DNA of 64,000 nt from positions 245,003 to 309,002 of the forward strand of contig NZ_VANI01000010.1 of assembly GCF_005771435.1 (NCBI RefSeq). Direction: 5' to 3'. The DNA comes from Microbulbifer harenosus (GTDB lineage Bacteria; Pseudomonadota; Gammaproteobacteria; Pseudomonadales; Cellvibrionaceae). The position numbers were made by a program, and so were the translations under genes. How positions within the stretch are numbered: position 1 is the stretch's first letter; each line of letters starts with the position of its first letter. Positions 35,737-44,170 of the stretch are shown here, piece by piece. The notes beneath the pieces were generated by a model. It was not told the DNA's origin and did not search any database. It worked only from the letters and a program-made list of their open reading frames with translations.

Positions 35737-37067
35737 AGCAGCGCCTCCTGGATCAGGTCGCCTTCGCGCATCAGGTATTCAATATCCGCCACCGTTTTCG
35801 GCGCGCCCGCGGAGAGTACCTGCGCGCCGTCTTTCAGGAGTGCCACATCATCTTCGATGCGAATGCCGATACCGCGGAATTTCTCCGGCACCGCGCCGTC
35901 CTCCGTACCGATATAAATCCCCGGCTCCACCGTCATCACCATACCGACCTCCAACTGGCGCCACTGGCCGTGCACCTTGTAATCGCCCACATCGTGCACA
36001 TCCATTCCCAGCCAGTGGCCCACGCGATGCATATAGAAACGGCGATAGGCGCCGGACTCGATCAGACCATCAACGTCGCCGTTCAGCAGCCCCAGGTCTT
36101 TCAGACCGCGTACGATCACCTCGACGCTGGCGAGATGGGGGCGGTCCCAGTCGCTGCCGGGCGCGATGCTATCGATGGCCGCCTGCTGGCCGGCGAGTAC
36201 GACTTCATACACCGCCTTCTGCGGACCGCTGAAGCGCCCGTTGACCGGGAAGGTGCGAGTGATATCCGACGCGTAACCGCGGTATTCACAGCCGGCGTCG
36301 ATCAATACCAGATCGCCATTTTTGAGTGGTGCGCTGTTGGCGATGTAGTGCATCACCAATGCATTGCGCCCGCCGCCGACAATACTCGGGTAGGCGGGCT
36401 CGCGGGCCCCCAGAGTCGCAAAAGTGTGCAGCAGCTCCGCCTCCAACTGGTATTCGTACATCCCCGGGCGACAGCGTTGCATAGCGCGGCGGTGGCCCGC
36501 GGCACTGATCTCGGCGGCGCGGGCCATCAGGCGGATTTCTGCGGCGCTCTTGAACAGGCGCAGATCGTGCAGCAGAGGATCAAGACTGACCATTTCCGGC
36601 GGCAGACAGCTCCCGGGAGCCTGCTCAATCGCTTTCAGATAACCTTGCAGGCGCCGGTCCAGCTGCGGGTAGCGCCCCATGGTGTAGTAAATGAAATCCC
36701 GCCCGTCCATCAGCCCCGGCAGGATATCGTCGAGATCGCCGATGGGAAATGCGTCGCACAGACCACAGGCCTCGGCGGCACGCTCAGGACCGAGGCGTGG
36801 ACCGTCCCACATTTCCTTTTCCACATCGCGCTCGCGACAGAACAACAGCGTTTCACCGGCACCGCGCCCAGGCACCAGCACCAGCAGGGATTCCGGTTCA
36901 CCGAAACCGGTGAGATAGAGAAAGTCGCTGTCCTGGCGGAAGGGGAAATAGGTGTCGCGCGAGCGCAGCTGCTCGCGCCCCGCGGGAACAATGGCAAGAC
37001 TGTTCGGCGGCAGCCCTTCGACCAGGCGCTGCCGGCGGCGGGCGTATTCGGCCTTGCTGATACTCAT
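35733..37067 (-). CDS. pepP: Xaa-Pro aminopeptidase P
   Basis: PepP removes an N-terminal residue that precedes proline, using two metal ions in a pita-bread fold. The 444-residue protein has an N-terminal domain (about 1-170) and the catalytic domain with ligands in DAGCEYRGYASDITRTF, HRVGHWLGMDVHD, VEPGIY and GIRIEDD. It lies 13 bp after the UPF0149 gene and overlaps ubiH, the same order as in E. coli and Pseudomonas. Confidence 0.95.
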   Translation of the reverse strand: MSISKAEYARRRQRLVEGLPPNSLAIVPAGREQLRSRDTYFPFRQDSDFLYLTGFGEPESLLVLVPGRGAGETLLFCRERDVEKEMWDGPRLGPERAAEACGLCDAFPIGDLDDILPGLMDGRDFIYYTMGRYPQLDRRLQGYLKAIEQAPGSCLPPEMVSLDPLLHDLRLFKSAAEIRLMARAAEISAAGHRRAMQRCRPGMYEYQLEAELLHTFATLGAREPAYPSIVGGGRNALVMHYIANSAPLKNGDLVLIDAGCEYRGYASDITRTFPVNGRFSGPQKAVYEVVLAGQQAAIDSIAPGSDWDRPHLASVEVIVRGLKDLGLLNGDVDGLIESGAYRRFYMHRVGHWLGMDVHDVGDYKVHGQWRQLEVGMVMTVEPGIYIGTEDGAVPEKFRGIGIRIEDDVALLKDGAQVLSAGAPKTVADIEYLMREGDLIQEALL

Positions 37068-37080
37068 CGGCGGCAGCCAG

Positions 37081-37653
37081 TCAGTGCAGGGTGGGGCCGG
37101 AGACGGAGCCGTCGCTCCCGTTCGCGGGAGATGGGCTGCACTCGATAAATATATTCAGTGCCGCCATGCGCACATACTCCTGGACTTCGAACAGCTCGCG
37201 CTCCTGCTCCGCACCGTTTTCCATGGAAGCCGCATCCAACTGGGCGATTTCCGCCAGATCCCGCAGCGCTTCGCTGCTGGTGGGCAGCAACTCGCCGGTA
37301 TATTTGCCGATGCCAAAGCCGTGCAGGAACCCCTCGCACCAGAGACACAGGGTCTGTCCGCGCTCGGCCAGTTCCTCACTGCCACTCAGCAGTGGCTGGA
37401 AGGAAAAATTCCGGTCGCCGAGATCCCGCTCGCTTTGCTCCGCCAGCGCCAGGGCGTTGCGCGCAAGATCCGCGGGGATCGCATCCAGGTCGAGAAACTC
37501 CGCCAGTTCTCTGTGCCATCGGGACTTGTCCGGGCGCGCCCCGGCCGCAAGCAACCCGCAGATGAAACCGTGCAGTTCGCTCGGGCCAATGCCGCCCCCG
37601 GCCGCCAATATCTGATTGGCGAGATCGTCGAAGGATAATTGGGGTGCGGACAT
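37081..37653 (-). CDS. UPF0149 (YgfB-like) protein
   Basis: A 190-residue UPF0149 protein, mostly helical, with the family features ELHGFICGLLAAG near the N-terminus and CEGFLHGFG in the middle. It heads the operon with pepP, ubiH and ubiI. E. coli YgfB sits in the same place. Pseudomonas YgfB has been tied to control of a resistance regulator, but no function can be assigned here. It is divergent from the zapA pair across a 283-bp gap with no other gene. Confidence 0.9.
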   Translation of the reverse strand: MSAPQLSFDDLANQILAAGGGIGPSELHGFICGLLAAGARPDKSRWHRELAEFLDLDAIPADLARNALALAEQSERDLGDRNFSFQPLLSGSEELAERGQTLCLWCEGFLHGFGIGKYTGELLPTSSEALRDLAEIAQLDAASMENGAEQERELFEVQEYVRMAALNIFIECSPSPANGSDGSVSGPTLH

Positions 37654-37936
37654 AAACGACTCCTGACGCAGTAGCGGGCAGACTCGAACGCCATACGCTT
37701 ATGGCTGTTCAATGAACACACACATTAGTTACGCCATTTTTCCGCCCGAAATTTGAACGGTACCCGGGAAATGGCGCCGGCACTGCCGGACAATACGGAG
37801 GTGGAAAACGAATGTGCGAACTGATTTTTTGGCCGTACGGGAGAATTGACCCCCAAATACGCCGGCAATATAGTAGCGGAATCCCCCAGCTTGCGCAGGT
37901 CACAGGAGCAGGCGGCGCATCGAATACGCAGGAATT

Positions 37937-38143
37937 ATGGACAAACTACAGGCGTTGGAACACCAGCTGGACTCCCTGATACAACAGTGCCAGCAGTTGG
38001 CGGCGGACAATCGCATGCTGCGCGAGCAGGAAAGCGAGTGGCAGCGCGAACGCCAACGGTTGATCAAAAACAATGAAGTGGCCCGCAGCCGGGTTGAGAC
38101 CATGATCAGCCGGCTCAAAGGCCTGAGCCAAGAAACCTCATGA
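37937..38143 (+). CDS. TIGR02449-type small coiled-coil protein
   Basis: A 68-residue, almost wholly coiled-coil protein (heptads from MDKLQALEHQLDSLI to RVETMISRLKGL). Proteins of this type are regularly encoded directly before zapA in gammaproteobacteria and may work in cell division; this is inferred from context. Its stop overlaps the zapA start (ATGA). Confidence 0.88.
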   Translation: MDKLQALEHQLDSLIQQCQQLAADNRMLREQESEWQRERQRLIKNNEVARSRVETMISRLKGLSQETS

Positions 38144-38454
38144 GCAGCAAAAAATACAATTCTTCCGCCGTAGCCGTAACGATCCTCGACAAAGAGTATC
38201 GCGTTGCCTGCTCGGAAGAAGAACAGGCCGGGCTGCAGGCATCCGCAAAGCTGCTCAACGAGCGCATGGCAAAAATTCGTCTCAGTGGTTCCGTGATCGG
38301 TGCCGAGCGCATTGCGGTAATGGCGGCACTGAATATCGCTCACGAATTAATCCAGGCCAAGGCCGAGCTGGCGCGTCAGCCGGTGGAGGAGCAAATGCTC
38401 GACCGCCTGCACGAAAAAGTTCAGGCCGCGCTGGCGAAAATCGACAAAGCCTGA
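38140..38454 (+). CDS. zapA: Cell division protein ZapA
   Basis: ZapA bundles FtsZ filaments at midcell. The 104-residue protein has the N-terminal VAVTILDKEYRVAC beta segment, the RIAVMAALNIAHEL helix and a C-terminal coiled coil. Translationally coupled to the upstream small coiled-coil gene. 6S RNA follows downstream, as in many gammaproteobacteria. The downstream gap contains a GGGAAAC/GTTTCCC hairpin (38498-38520) without a T-run. Confidence 0.95.
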   Translation: MSSKKYNSSAVAVTILDKEYRVACSEEEQAGLQASAKLLNERMAKIRLSGSVIGAERIAVMAALNIAHELIQAKAELARQPVEEQMLDRLHEKVQAALAKIDKA

Positions 38455-38575
38455 TCCACAACCGTTTTCCCCAATTTTTTACACGTCCTCCTCGCTGCGG
38501 GAAACCTTTAGCGTTTCCCGGCTGCAGGCAAACTTGACTATCGCGAAAAAGCACAATTTGGCGCGAAAGTGCGTT

Positions 38576-38604
38576 TAGCCAATACCGGCTCGAAGAGGTA
38601 TACT
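38576..38604 (+). promoter_or_regulatory. Candidate promoter of 6S RNA
   Basis: TATACT at 38599-38604 is a good -10 box placed 8 to 9 bases before the predicted 5' end of 6S RNA. The -35 region (TTAGCC) is weak. Confidence 0.55.
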
Positions 38605-38611
38605 TCCCACT

Positions 38612-38786
38612 CGCCCTGAAGTGTTGGCCAGTTGACTATGTCCTCGAGCCGATAATTCTACCCTGGAGGCTTCCAGCGGATGTTGGTGCGCAAGTCCGCC
38701 TTGTAGCGGAAAGCCTAATGCATTCCGGGAGCCCCCACCTTGAGCCTTACGGTTCAAGGCTACGTCTTCAGCCGCATTTCGGGGCT
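38612..38786 (+). ncRNA. ssrS: 6S RNA
   Basis: 6S RNA binds the sigma70 RNA polymerase holoenzyme and damps transcription in stationary phase. The zapA-ygfA gap holds a sequence with the landmarks of gammaproteobacterial 6S RNA: GTTGGCCAGTTGACTATGTC and GAGCCGATAATT near the 5' end, GGAAAGCC in the middle, and ACCTTGAGCC...GGTTCAAGGCTACG towards the 3' end. The ends pair (GCCCTGAAGTG with GCATTTCGGGGC) to close the long rod. Length is about 175 nt. The ends are set by this stem, to within a few bases. Confidence 0.93.
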
Positions 38787-38857
38787 CCTGATTCTTCCTT
38801 CCCCGGTACTGGCTCCGCCAGGCAACCGGATATCCGCACCCAGATTGCCAGACACCT

Positions 38858-39448
38858 ATGCCCGCGCCCTCCAAGCAACAGTTGCGCCAGCAGATCCGCG
38901 CCGCGCGCCGTGCGCTTGGCCTCTACCAGCAGCGCCTGGCCAGCCAGCGACTGTGCGCGCGCCTGGCGTTGAGCCCGGAGCTGAAGCGCGCGCAGCACAT
39001 TGGCATTTACTGGCCGATGGACGGTGAAATCGATCCGCGCCCGCTGCTGCAGCGCTTCCCACACAAGCGCTTTTATCTTCCCGTGCTGCCGCGTGCCTCC
39101 CGCAACACCATGACCTTCCGGCACTGGCCGCCGGGTGCCCGCCTGCGCTTTCGCAACCGCTACGGTATTCCCGAGCCGATTGCCGGTCGCAGCGAGCAGC
39201 GCACGCCGGCGCAGCTGGATCTGGTACTGCTGCCGCTGGTGGCCTTCGACCCGAAAGGTGCACGCCTCGGCATGGGGGGCGGCTACTACGACCGCAGCTT
39301 CGCCTTCAAGCGAAGAAATCCCGGCGAGGGTCCGGTGCTCGTGGGTATCGCACATCAGCTGCAGTGCGTGGCGCAGCTGCCGTTGGAAAGCTGGGACATC
39401 CCGCTGGTGCTGGTGGCCACCGACGAGCGCCTGTACCGCTGCGGCTGA
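38858..39448 (+). CDS. ygfA: 5-formyltetrahydrofolate cyclo-ligase
   Basis: This enzyme recycles 5-formyl-THF to 5,10-methenyl-THF with ATP. The 196-residue protein starts with the basic KQQLRQQIRAARRAL helix and has the family block VAFDPKGARLGMGGGYYDR (nucleotide/substrate loop). It lies directly downstream of 6S RNA, a conserved linkage; in E. coli the two are co-transcribed. A very strong terminator follows. Confidence 0.95.
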   Translation: MPAPSKQQLRQQIRAARRALGLYQQRLASQRLCARLALSPELKRAQHIGIYWPMDGEIDPRPLLQRFPHKRFYLPVLPRASRNTMTFRHWPPGARLRFRNRYGIPEPIAGRSEQRTPAQLDLVLLPLVAFDPKGARLGMGGGYYDRSFAFKRRNPGEGPVLVGIAHQLQCVAQLPLESWDIPLVLVATDERLYRCG

Positions 39449-39480
39449 CCGCAGCCACCTCCCCCCACATTTCCTACAGG

Positions 39481-39525
39481 CACAAAAAAGCCGAACCACA
39501 GAGTCTGGGGTTCGGCTTTTTTGTG
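39481..39525. terminator. Bidirectional terminator after ygfA
   Basis: A perfect 17-bp stem (39481-39497 with 39509-39525) with an 11-base loop and six T/A on each side lies between ygfA and the convergent 46-residue peptide gene. Confidence 0.92.
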
Positions 39526-39543
39526 GCGTGCGGCCGGAAGCGA

Positions 39544-39684
39544 TCAGCGAGTGACCACGCCCTGCTGCAGGGCTGAAGGCGCTTCTTCCTGATCGGAAGA
39601 GAACACCTCGGTCAAACCGCTGCTGCTCAGCAACACGCCCGCAACAAAGACAACTACCGCGAGTGTCAATGCATCGGGTTTCAT
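39544..39684 (-). CDS. 46-residue single-helix membrane peptide
   Basis: A short open frame with an ATG, an upstream AGGA at 8-9 bp and the product MKPDALTLAVVVFVAGVLLS followed by a soluble acidic tail ending in QQGVVTR. One membrane helix or an uncleaved signal is likely. It ends just before a strong terminator that works on its strand, which supports real transcription. No family recognised. Confidence 0.55.
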   Translation of the reverse strand: MKPDALTLAVVVFVAGVLLSSSGLTEVFSSDQEEAPSALQQGVVTR

Positions 39685-39998
39685 GGGGACCATCCTGTAA
39701 GGTATCGAATTCTTGTTTTTTGAATCGTTATCGAACTTCTAAACCGAGTTCTTTTTGCCCGGCGATCTACGCCGCCGGTGCGCTGTTAGACCTGAGACAG
39801 GAGGGAAGTTCCACCGCAGGCGGTAAAAAATACCCGCGGCAGCCCGCCGCTTTCACCTGATGCTCAAGGGCTGAACAGTGCTCAAAAGATACTCGATCGG
39901 TGGCCAAATAGTAACCCGTCAAGCACTTTTTTTTGAGAGAAATGTCACGTTTTCAAAAATACAAGTTCGACAGATCCGGGAGTGTGAACTACTCACCG
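39685..39998. other. Gene-free spacer
   Basis: About 310 bp between the small membrane-peptide gene and the ilvA terminator. It is A+T-richer than its neighbours and has short open frames, but none with a ribosome site and protein-like sequence. It probably contains the promoter of the small peptide gene near 39700-39760. Confidence 0.5.
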
Positions 39999-40022
39999 CA
40001 AAAACAGGTGAACCGCTCACCG
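39999..40022 (-). terminator. Probable ilvA terminator
   Basis: On the minus strand, 26 bp after the ilvA stop, a short stem (GGTGA/TCACC) with a 5-base loop is followed by TGTTTTTG. The stem is short, so efficiency is uncertain. Confidence 0.5.
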
Positions 40023-40047
40023 TTGAATCTGCCGACAGCATCAGAAT

Positions 40048-41613
40048 TCACTCACACTGGGACAGGAACAGGCGATAGGCCGGGTTATCGGTCTCTTCCC
40101 AGAAGGGATACTGCAGCTGGTCGAGGAGCGCTTTCAGTGCCGGACGCTCGTCCTCCGCCACCGCCAAGCCCACCAGTACCCGCCCATAGGCCGCGCCGTG
40201 GTTGCGGTAGTGGAACAGGGTGATGTTCCAGCGCCCCGCCAGCTGCTCAAGGAACTTGCGCAGCGCTCCCGGGCGCTCGGGAAACTCGAAGCGGTACACC
40301 ACCTCGTCGTTTATCCCCGGTGCGCGCCCGCCGACCAGATGGCGGATATGCAGCTTGGCCATCTCGTTGTCGGTGAGATCCGCGACCTGATAGCCCTTGT
40401 CCTGCAACTGCGCTACCAGCTGCGCGCGGTCCGTATCCGTCGCGACCTGCATACCGACGAAGATATGCGCTTCCCCGCTGTTGCCGGATCGCCCGGCGCC
40501 GCCAGCAAAACGCCCGGCGCCGCCAGCAAAACGATAGTTAAACTCGGTGATGGAGCGGTCGCCCAGGTCGCGGCAGAATTGCAGGTAACTGCCGGGTTGC
40601 TCCGGAATGGTCACGGCCAGCACCGCCTCGCGCTTCTCGCCAATCTCGGTGCGCTCACTGATGTAGCGCAGGCGGTCGAAGTTGGTATTGGCGCCGCTGC
40701 ACACGGTGGCGAGGGTCAGGTTCTGCTCCCCCTGCTGCTCCGCGTATTTCTTCAGCCCCGCGAGCCCCACCGCACCGGCGGGCTCGGCAATGGAGCGGGT
40801 GTCTTCAAAGATGTCTTTGATCGCCGCGCAGATCTCATCGGTGGTCACGGTGAGAACACCGTCGATGGTCTCGCGCAGCACGCGGTAGGTTTCCTCGCCA
40901 ATCTGCGCCACCGCCACACCGTCGGCGAACAGCCCCACCTGGGGCAGCCGCCCATCGCGATTGCCCTCGTCCATCGCCAGCTTGAGACAGGCCGCGTCTT
41001 CCGGCTCTACCGCGAAAACCTTGATCTCCGGACGCACATACTTGATGTAGGCGGCCATGCCCGCGGCGAGGCCGCCGCCACCCACGGGAATGAATACCGC
41101 ATCCAGGTTGCCCGGGTGCTGCCGCAGCAGCTCCATGGCCACCGTGCCCTGCCCCGCGATGACATCCGGATCGTCATAGGGGTGAATAAATACCAGCCCG
41201 CGTTCTTCCACCAGTTCCCGCGCGCGCGCCGCCGCCTCATCGAAGGTGTCGCCATGCAGGACAACCTCCGCGCCGCGCATGCGCACCGCGTTTACCTTGA
41301 TCGCCGGTGTGGTGGAAGGCATCACAATGGTGGCGCGCACACCCAGCTGCTGGGCTCCCAGTGCCAGGCCTTGCGCGTGGTTGCCGGCGGAGGCGCAGAT
41401 CACCCCCCTGGCGCGCTGCTCCGGCGCAAGCTTGAGCAGCTTGTTGTAGGCACCGCGAATCTTGAAGGAAAACACCGGCTGCAGGTCTTCGCGCTTCAGC
41501 AGAATGCGGTTGCCAAAGCGGTAGGACAGCTGGCGCATGGGCTCCAGCGGGGTTTCTATGGCGACATCGTAAATACGCGCGTCTAGAATGCGCTTTATAT
41601 AGGACTTGGGCAT
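40048..41613 (-). CDS. ilvA: Threonine ammonia-lyase, biosynthetic
   Basis: IlvA converts threonine to 2-oxobutyrate, the entry to isoleucine, and is feedback-inhibited by isoleucine. The 521-residue protein has the PLP lysine in FSFKIRGAYNK, the ASAGNHAQG and PVGGGGLAAG blocks, and two C-terminal ACT-like regulatory domains (about 330-515). A 21-bp tandem duplication inserts seven residues (RFAGGAG twice) in a loop of the first ACT domain. It is divergent from rpiA, as in Pseudomonas. No ribosome site is obvious before the ATG. Confidence 0.95.
   Translation of the reverse strand: MPKSYIKRILDARIYDVAIETPLEPMRQLSYRFGNRILLKREDLQPVFSFKIRGAYNKLLKLAPEQRARGVICASAGNHAQGLALGAQQLGVRATIVMPSTTPAIKVNAVRMRGAEVVLHGDTFDEAAARARELVEERGLVFIHPYDDPDVIAGQGTVAMELLRQHPGNLDAVFIPVGGGGLAAGMAAYIKYVRPEIKVFAVEPEDAACLKLAMDEGNRDGRLPQVGLFADGVAVAQIGEETYRVLRETIDGVLTVTTDEICAAIKDIFEDTRSIAEPAGAVGLAGLKKYAEQQGEQNLTLATVCSGANTNFDRLRYISERTEIGEKREAVLAVTIPEQPGSYLQFCRDLGDRSITEFNYRFAGGAGRFAGGAGRSGNSGEAHIFVGMQVATDTDRAQLVAQLQDKGYQVADLTDNEMAKLHIRHLVGGRAPGINDEVVYRFEFPERPGALRKFLEQLAGRWNITLFHYRNHGAAYGRVLVGLAVAEDERPALKALLDQLQYPFWEETDNPAYRLFLSQCE
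40491..40532. repeat. 21-bp perfect tandem duplication within ilvA
   Basis: Units 40491-40511 and 40512-40532 are identical. The reading frame is kept, and the product gains a second RFAGGAG in the ACT-domain loop between FNY and the HIFVGMQV strand. Confidence 0.95.
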
Positions 41614-41775
41614 GGCAGAAATCGGCAGCCGATGAATGTTAACGAGCCCGCCAGTCTAATCGCTATACAGCAGCAAAGCCACTTTTAAGCCATTTTTGCG
41701 CGAAAAAATATTCGCAAGCGGGTATTTTAATGACAAATATTGCGCTAACCCCGTAAATAAGGACCCAGGAAGCCC

Positions 41776-42453
41776 ATGAATCAGGATCAACTCAAGCAGG
41801 CCGTCGCGCGCGCCGCGGTGGAATACATCACCCCCATGCTGGACGCGGACACCATTGTCGGTGTTGGCACCGGGTCCACCGCCAACTACTTCATCGACTT
41901 CCTGGCGGAGAAGAAGGGCCTGTTTGATGGCGCCGTGGCCAGCTCCGAGGCCTCCGCCGAGCGGCTCAAGTCCCACGGCATCCCGGTCTACGACCTCAAT
42001 GCCGTCGACAGCGTGCGCGTTTACGTGGACGGCGCCGATGAAACCAACCCGCTGCTGCAACTGATCAAGGGCGGCGGCGCGGCACTCACGCGGGAAAAAA
42101 TCGTCGCGGCCTGCTCTGATGAGTTTGTCTGCATTGCCGATGAAAGCAAGTGGGTGGAAGTACTGGGCAACTTCCCGCTGCCGGTGGAGGTAGTTCCCAT
42201 GGCGCGCTCTTACGTGGCCCGCGAAATCGTCAAGCTGGGCGGTGACCCGGTGTACCGCGAAGGAGTGACCACCGACAATGGCAATGTCATCCTCGACGTG
42301 CACAATATGCAGATCGCCAAACCGCTGGCGCTGGAAGAGGCCATCAACAACATCACCGGCGTCGTCACCAACGGCCTGTTTGCCGCGCGCCCGGCGGATA
42401 TCCTGCTGCTCGGCACCGCCGACGGCGTGAAGACCATCAAATCAAAAATTTAA
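41776..42453 (+). CDS. rpiA: Ribose-5-phosphate isomerase A
   Basis: RpiA interconverts ribose-5-phosphate and ribulose-5-phosphate in the pentose phosphate pathway. The 225-residue protein has [13 protein letters not shown], the DGADETNP catalytic loop, and [12 protein letters not shown] with the active-site lysine. AGGAAG precedes the ATG. It is divergent from ilvA and is followed 18 bp later by an SLT-like lipoprotein gene, so the two may be co-transcribed. Confidence 0.96.
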   Translation: MNQDQLKQAVARAAVEYITPMLDADTIVGVGTGSTANYFIDFLAEKKGLFDGAVASSEASAERLKSHGIPVYDLNAVDSVRVYVDGADETNPLLQLIKGGGAALTREKIVAACSDEFVCIADESKWVEVLGNFPLPVEVVPMARSYVAREIVKLGGDPVYREGVTTDNGNVILDVHNMQIAKPLALEEAINNITGVVTNGLFAARPADILLLGTADGVKTIKSKI

Positions 42454-42471
42454 TGACCTGCCTGTGATCTG

Positions 42472-43098
42472 ATGATTGATAAATATAAAAAATTAACCTT
42501 GGCGCTTCTCGCCCTGCCAGTGCTTCTGGCGGCGGGCTGCGCCACCACACCGCCCAGTAATACCGACGACCTGTGCGAAATTTTTCGCGAAAAGGACGAC
42601 TGGTATCACGATGCCGCCAAATCCTCGCGCAAGTGGAATACCCCCATCGCCACCATGATGGCCACGCTGCACCAGGAATCCCGCTTTGTGCACGATGCCA
42701 AGCCACCGCGCACCAAGATCCTGTGGATCATTCCCGGCCCGCGTCCGTCCGATGCCTACGGCTACTCCCAGGCACTCGGCACCACCTGGAGAGGCTACCA
42801 GCGCGCCACCGGCAGCTATGGCGCTGACCGCGACGATTTCGCCGATGCCATCGATTTTGTTGGCTGGTACCACAACACCAGTCAACGCCAGTGCAAAATC
42901 AAGCCCAACGACACCTACCACCTGTATCTCGCCTATCACGAGGGTCAGGGCGGTTTTAACCGCCGCACCTACCGCAACAAAAAATGGCTACAGAACGTGG
43001 CCCACAAGGTATCGTCGCGGGCACAGACCTATCAGCAGCAATTGAACAGTTGCGAGGCCTCGCTGAAAAAGCGGAAAAAATTCCTCGGTATTTTCTAA
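42472..43098 (+). CDS. SLT-like lipoprotein (putative lytic transglycosylase)
   Basis: A 208-residue lipoprotein with a signal peptide and lipobox LAAGC (Cys23). After a short linker comes a lysozyme-like domain: the Glu of HQESRF (Glu69) is placed like the catalytic Glu of SLT transglycosylases, and YGYSQALGTTW resembles the following GxxQxxPxT block. It would act on peptidoglycan from the outer membrane. The family relation is by motif only. Confidence 0.75.
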   Translation: MIDKYKKLTLALLALPVLLAAGCATTPPSNTDDLCEIFREKDDWYHDAAKSSRKWNTPIATMMATLHQESRFVHDAKPPRTKILWIIPGPRPSDAYGYSQALGTTWRGYQRATGSYGADRDDFADAIDFVGWYHNTSQRQCKIKPNDTYHLYLAYHEGQGGFNRRTYRNKKWLQNVAHKVSSRAQTYQQQLNSCEASLKKRKKFLGIF

Positions 43099-43324
43099 AC
43101 CCCTACCCCCGCCTGCCAACGGTCTGACGCAGGGACGCGCAGACTGGCGGCAAAAAACGCAACCGCGCCGGAATACCAACTACCCTTTGCAAGACAGCGC
43201 TTTGCTACAACGCATAGTTATTGCCAGATAGTTATTGCTAGATCGTTACCAAGGCCTGTAGCCCTCACGCGACGCTGGGCGTGCACGATGCACAGAAGCG
43301 CAATCTCCATAAACCGAGGTGCTC

Positions 43325-43669
43325 ATGAAGCCAACCGCCATTTACTCCGCCGCACTCGCCCTGGCTCTCGCTGTTTCCAGTGCCTTTGCGGAAACTGCCG
43401 TGTCCGACGCGCAGCTGCAGAAATTTGCCGACGCCTACCGCTCCATCGTGGTCCTGAGCCAGGAGTATGCCCCCAAGATCAAGACCGCCGCCGATGCGGC
43501 CGCCGCCGAGGCCATCAATGTGGAAGCCCAGGCGAAAATGCTGTCCGCGGTGCAGGGCGCGGGACTGAGCAAGGAGCAGTACCAGGAGATTGCCACCAAA
43601 CTGCGCAGCGACCCGGAGCTGTTGCAGAGGGTAAACGAGATACTGCAGAAAACCGCCGCCGCCCAGTAA
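43325..43669 (+). CDS. DUF4168-type small exported protein
   Basis: A 114-residue periplasmic protein: signal peptide (1-22, cleavage at AFA-ET), then a helical, Ala-rich domain with FADAYRSIVVLSQEYAPKI and a C-terminal EIATKLRSDPELLQRVNEIL. This resembles DUF4168; function unknown. The ATG at 43325 is chosen for its GAGG at 5 bp. It is convergent with a small winged-helix gene 12 bp away. Confidence 0.75.
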   Translation: MKPTAIYSAALALALAVSSAFAETAVSDAQLQKFADAYRSIVVLSQEYAPKIKTAADAAAAEAINVEAQAKMLSAVQGAGLSKEQYQEIATKLRSDPELLQRVNEILQKTAAAQ

Positions 43670-43681
43670 CGCCCAAAACCG

Positions 43682-44008
43682 CTATGGCGCCGGCAATCGC
43701 TCCGGCGCCAGCTCCAGCACCCGGGCGATTGCGTCCAGGTGGGCGCGCACCCAGTCGCCGTCAATTGATCCCCAGTCTTTCAGCACGTAATAACCATCGT
43801 TATTGCGCACCCCCTCCTGCACAAACTCCACCAGGGTTCCGTGCCCCGGTAACCCCTTGGCAATCACGTCCTGAATGGTGCGGCGGGGCCAGCCCGTCAC
43901 TTCTTCCAGCGCGGGATTATTGGGGCGCGGCAGCCGCTCGATCAGATAGGCGATTAGCAGGCGGCGGCAGATGGTGGGATTGAGTTCGCGGTAAGCATTC
44001 GCGGCCAT
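43682..44008 (-). CDS. Small winged helix-turn-helix protein
   Basis: A 108-residue protein whose core (NPTICRRLLIAYLIERL, then TGWPRRTIQDVIAKG) reads as a winged helix-turn-helix of the HTH_43-like type. The latter block is the likely recognition helix. No ligand domain is attached. GGAG at 5 bp supports the ATG at 44008 over longer readings. Probably a DNA-binding regulator with unknown target. It is divergent from the AraC-type gene. Confidence 0.75.
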   Translation of the reverse strand: MAANAYRELNPTICRRLLIAYLIERLPRPNNPALEEVTGWPRRTIQDVIAKGLPGHGTLVEFVQEGVRNNDGYYVLKDWGSIDGDWVRAHLDAIARVLELAPERLPAP

Positions 44009-44170
44009 GACAGCTCCACTGTTCCGGTATGAATCAGGTATTCTGCGGTCATTTGTAGCACACCATATACCCACATCCGCAAGCCGCAGACGCCCATTCG
44101 CCGCACCGCACTGTTTCGGGGCGGGACTTTTTATGCACTCTTTTGCATAATCCAGTCACATACATTACAG

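Noticed and set aside
38498..38520. Hairpin after zapA as a terminator
   Set aside because: The stem is clear but no T-run follows, and 6S RNA has its own promoter downstream; left unassigned.
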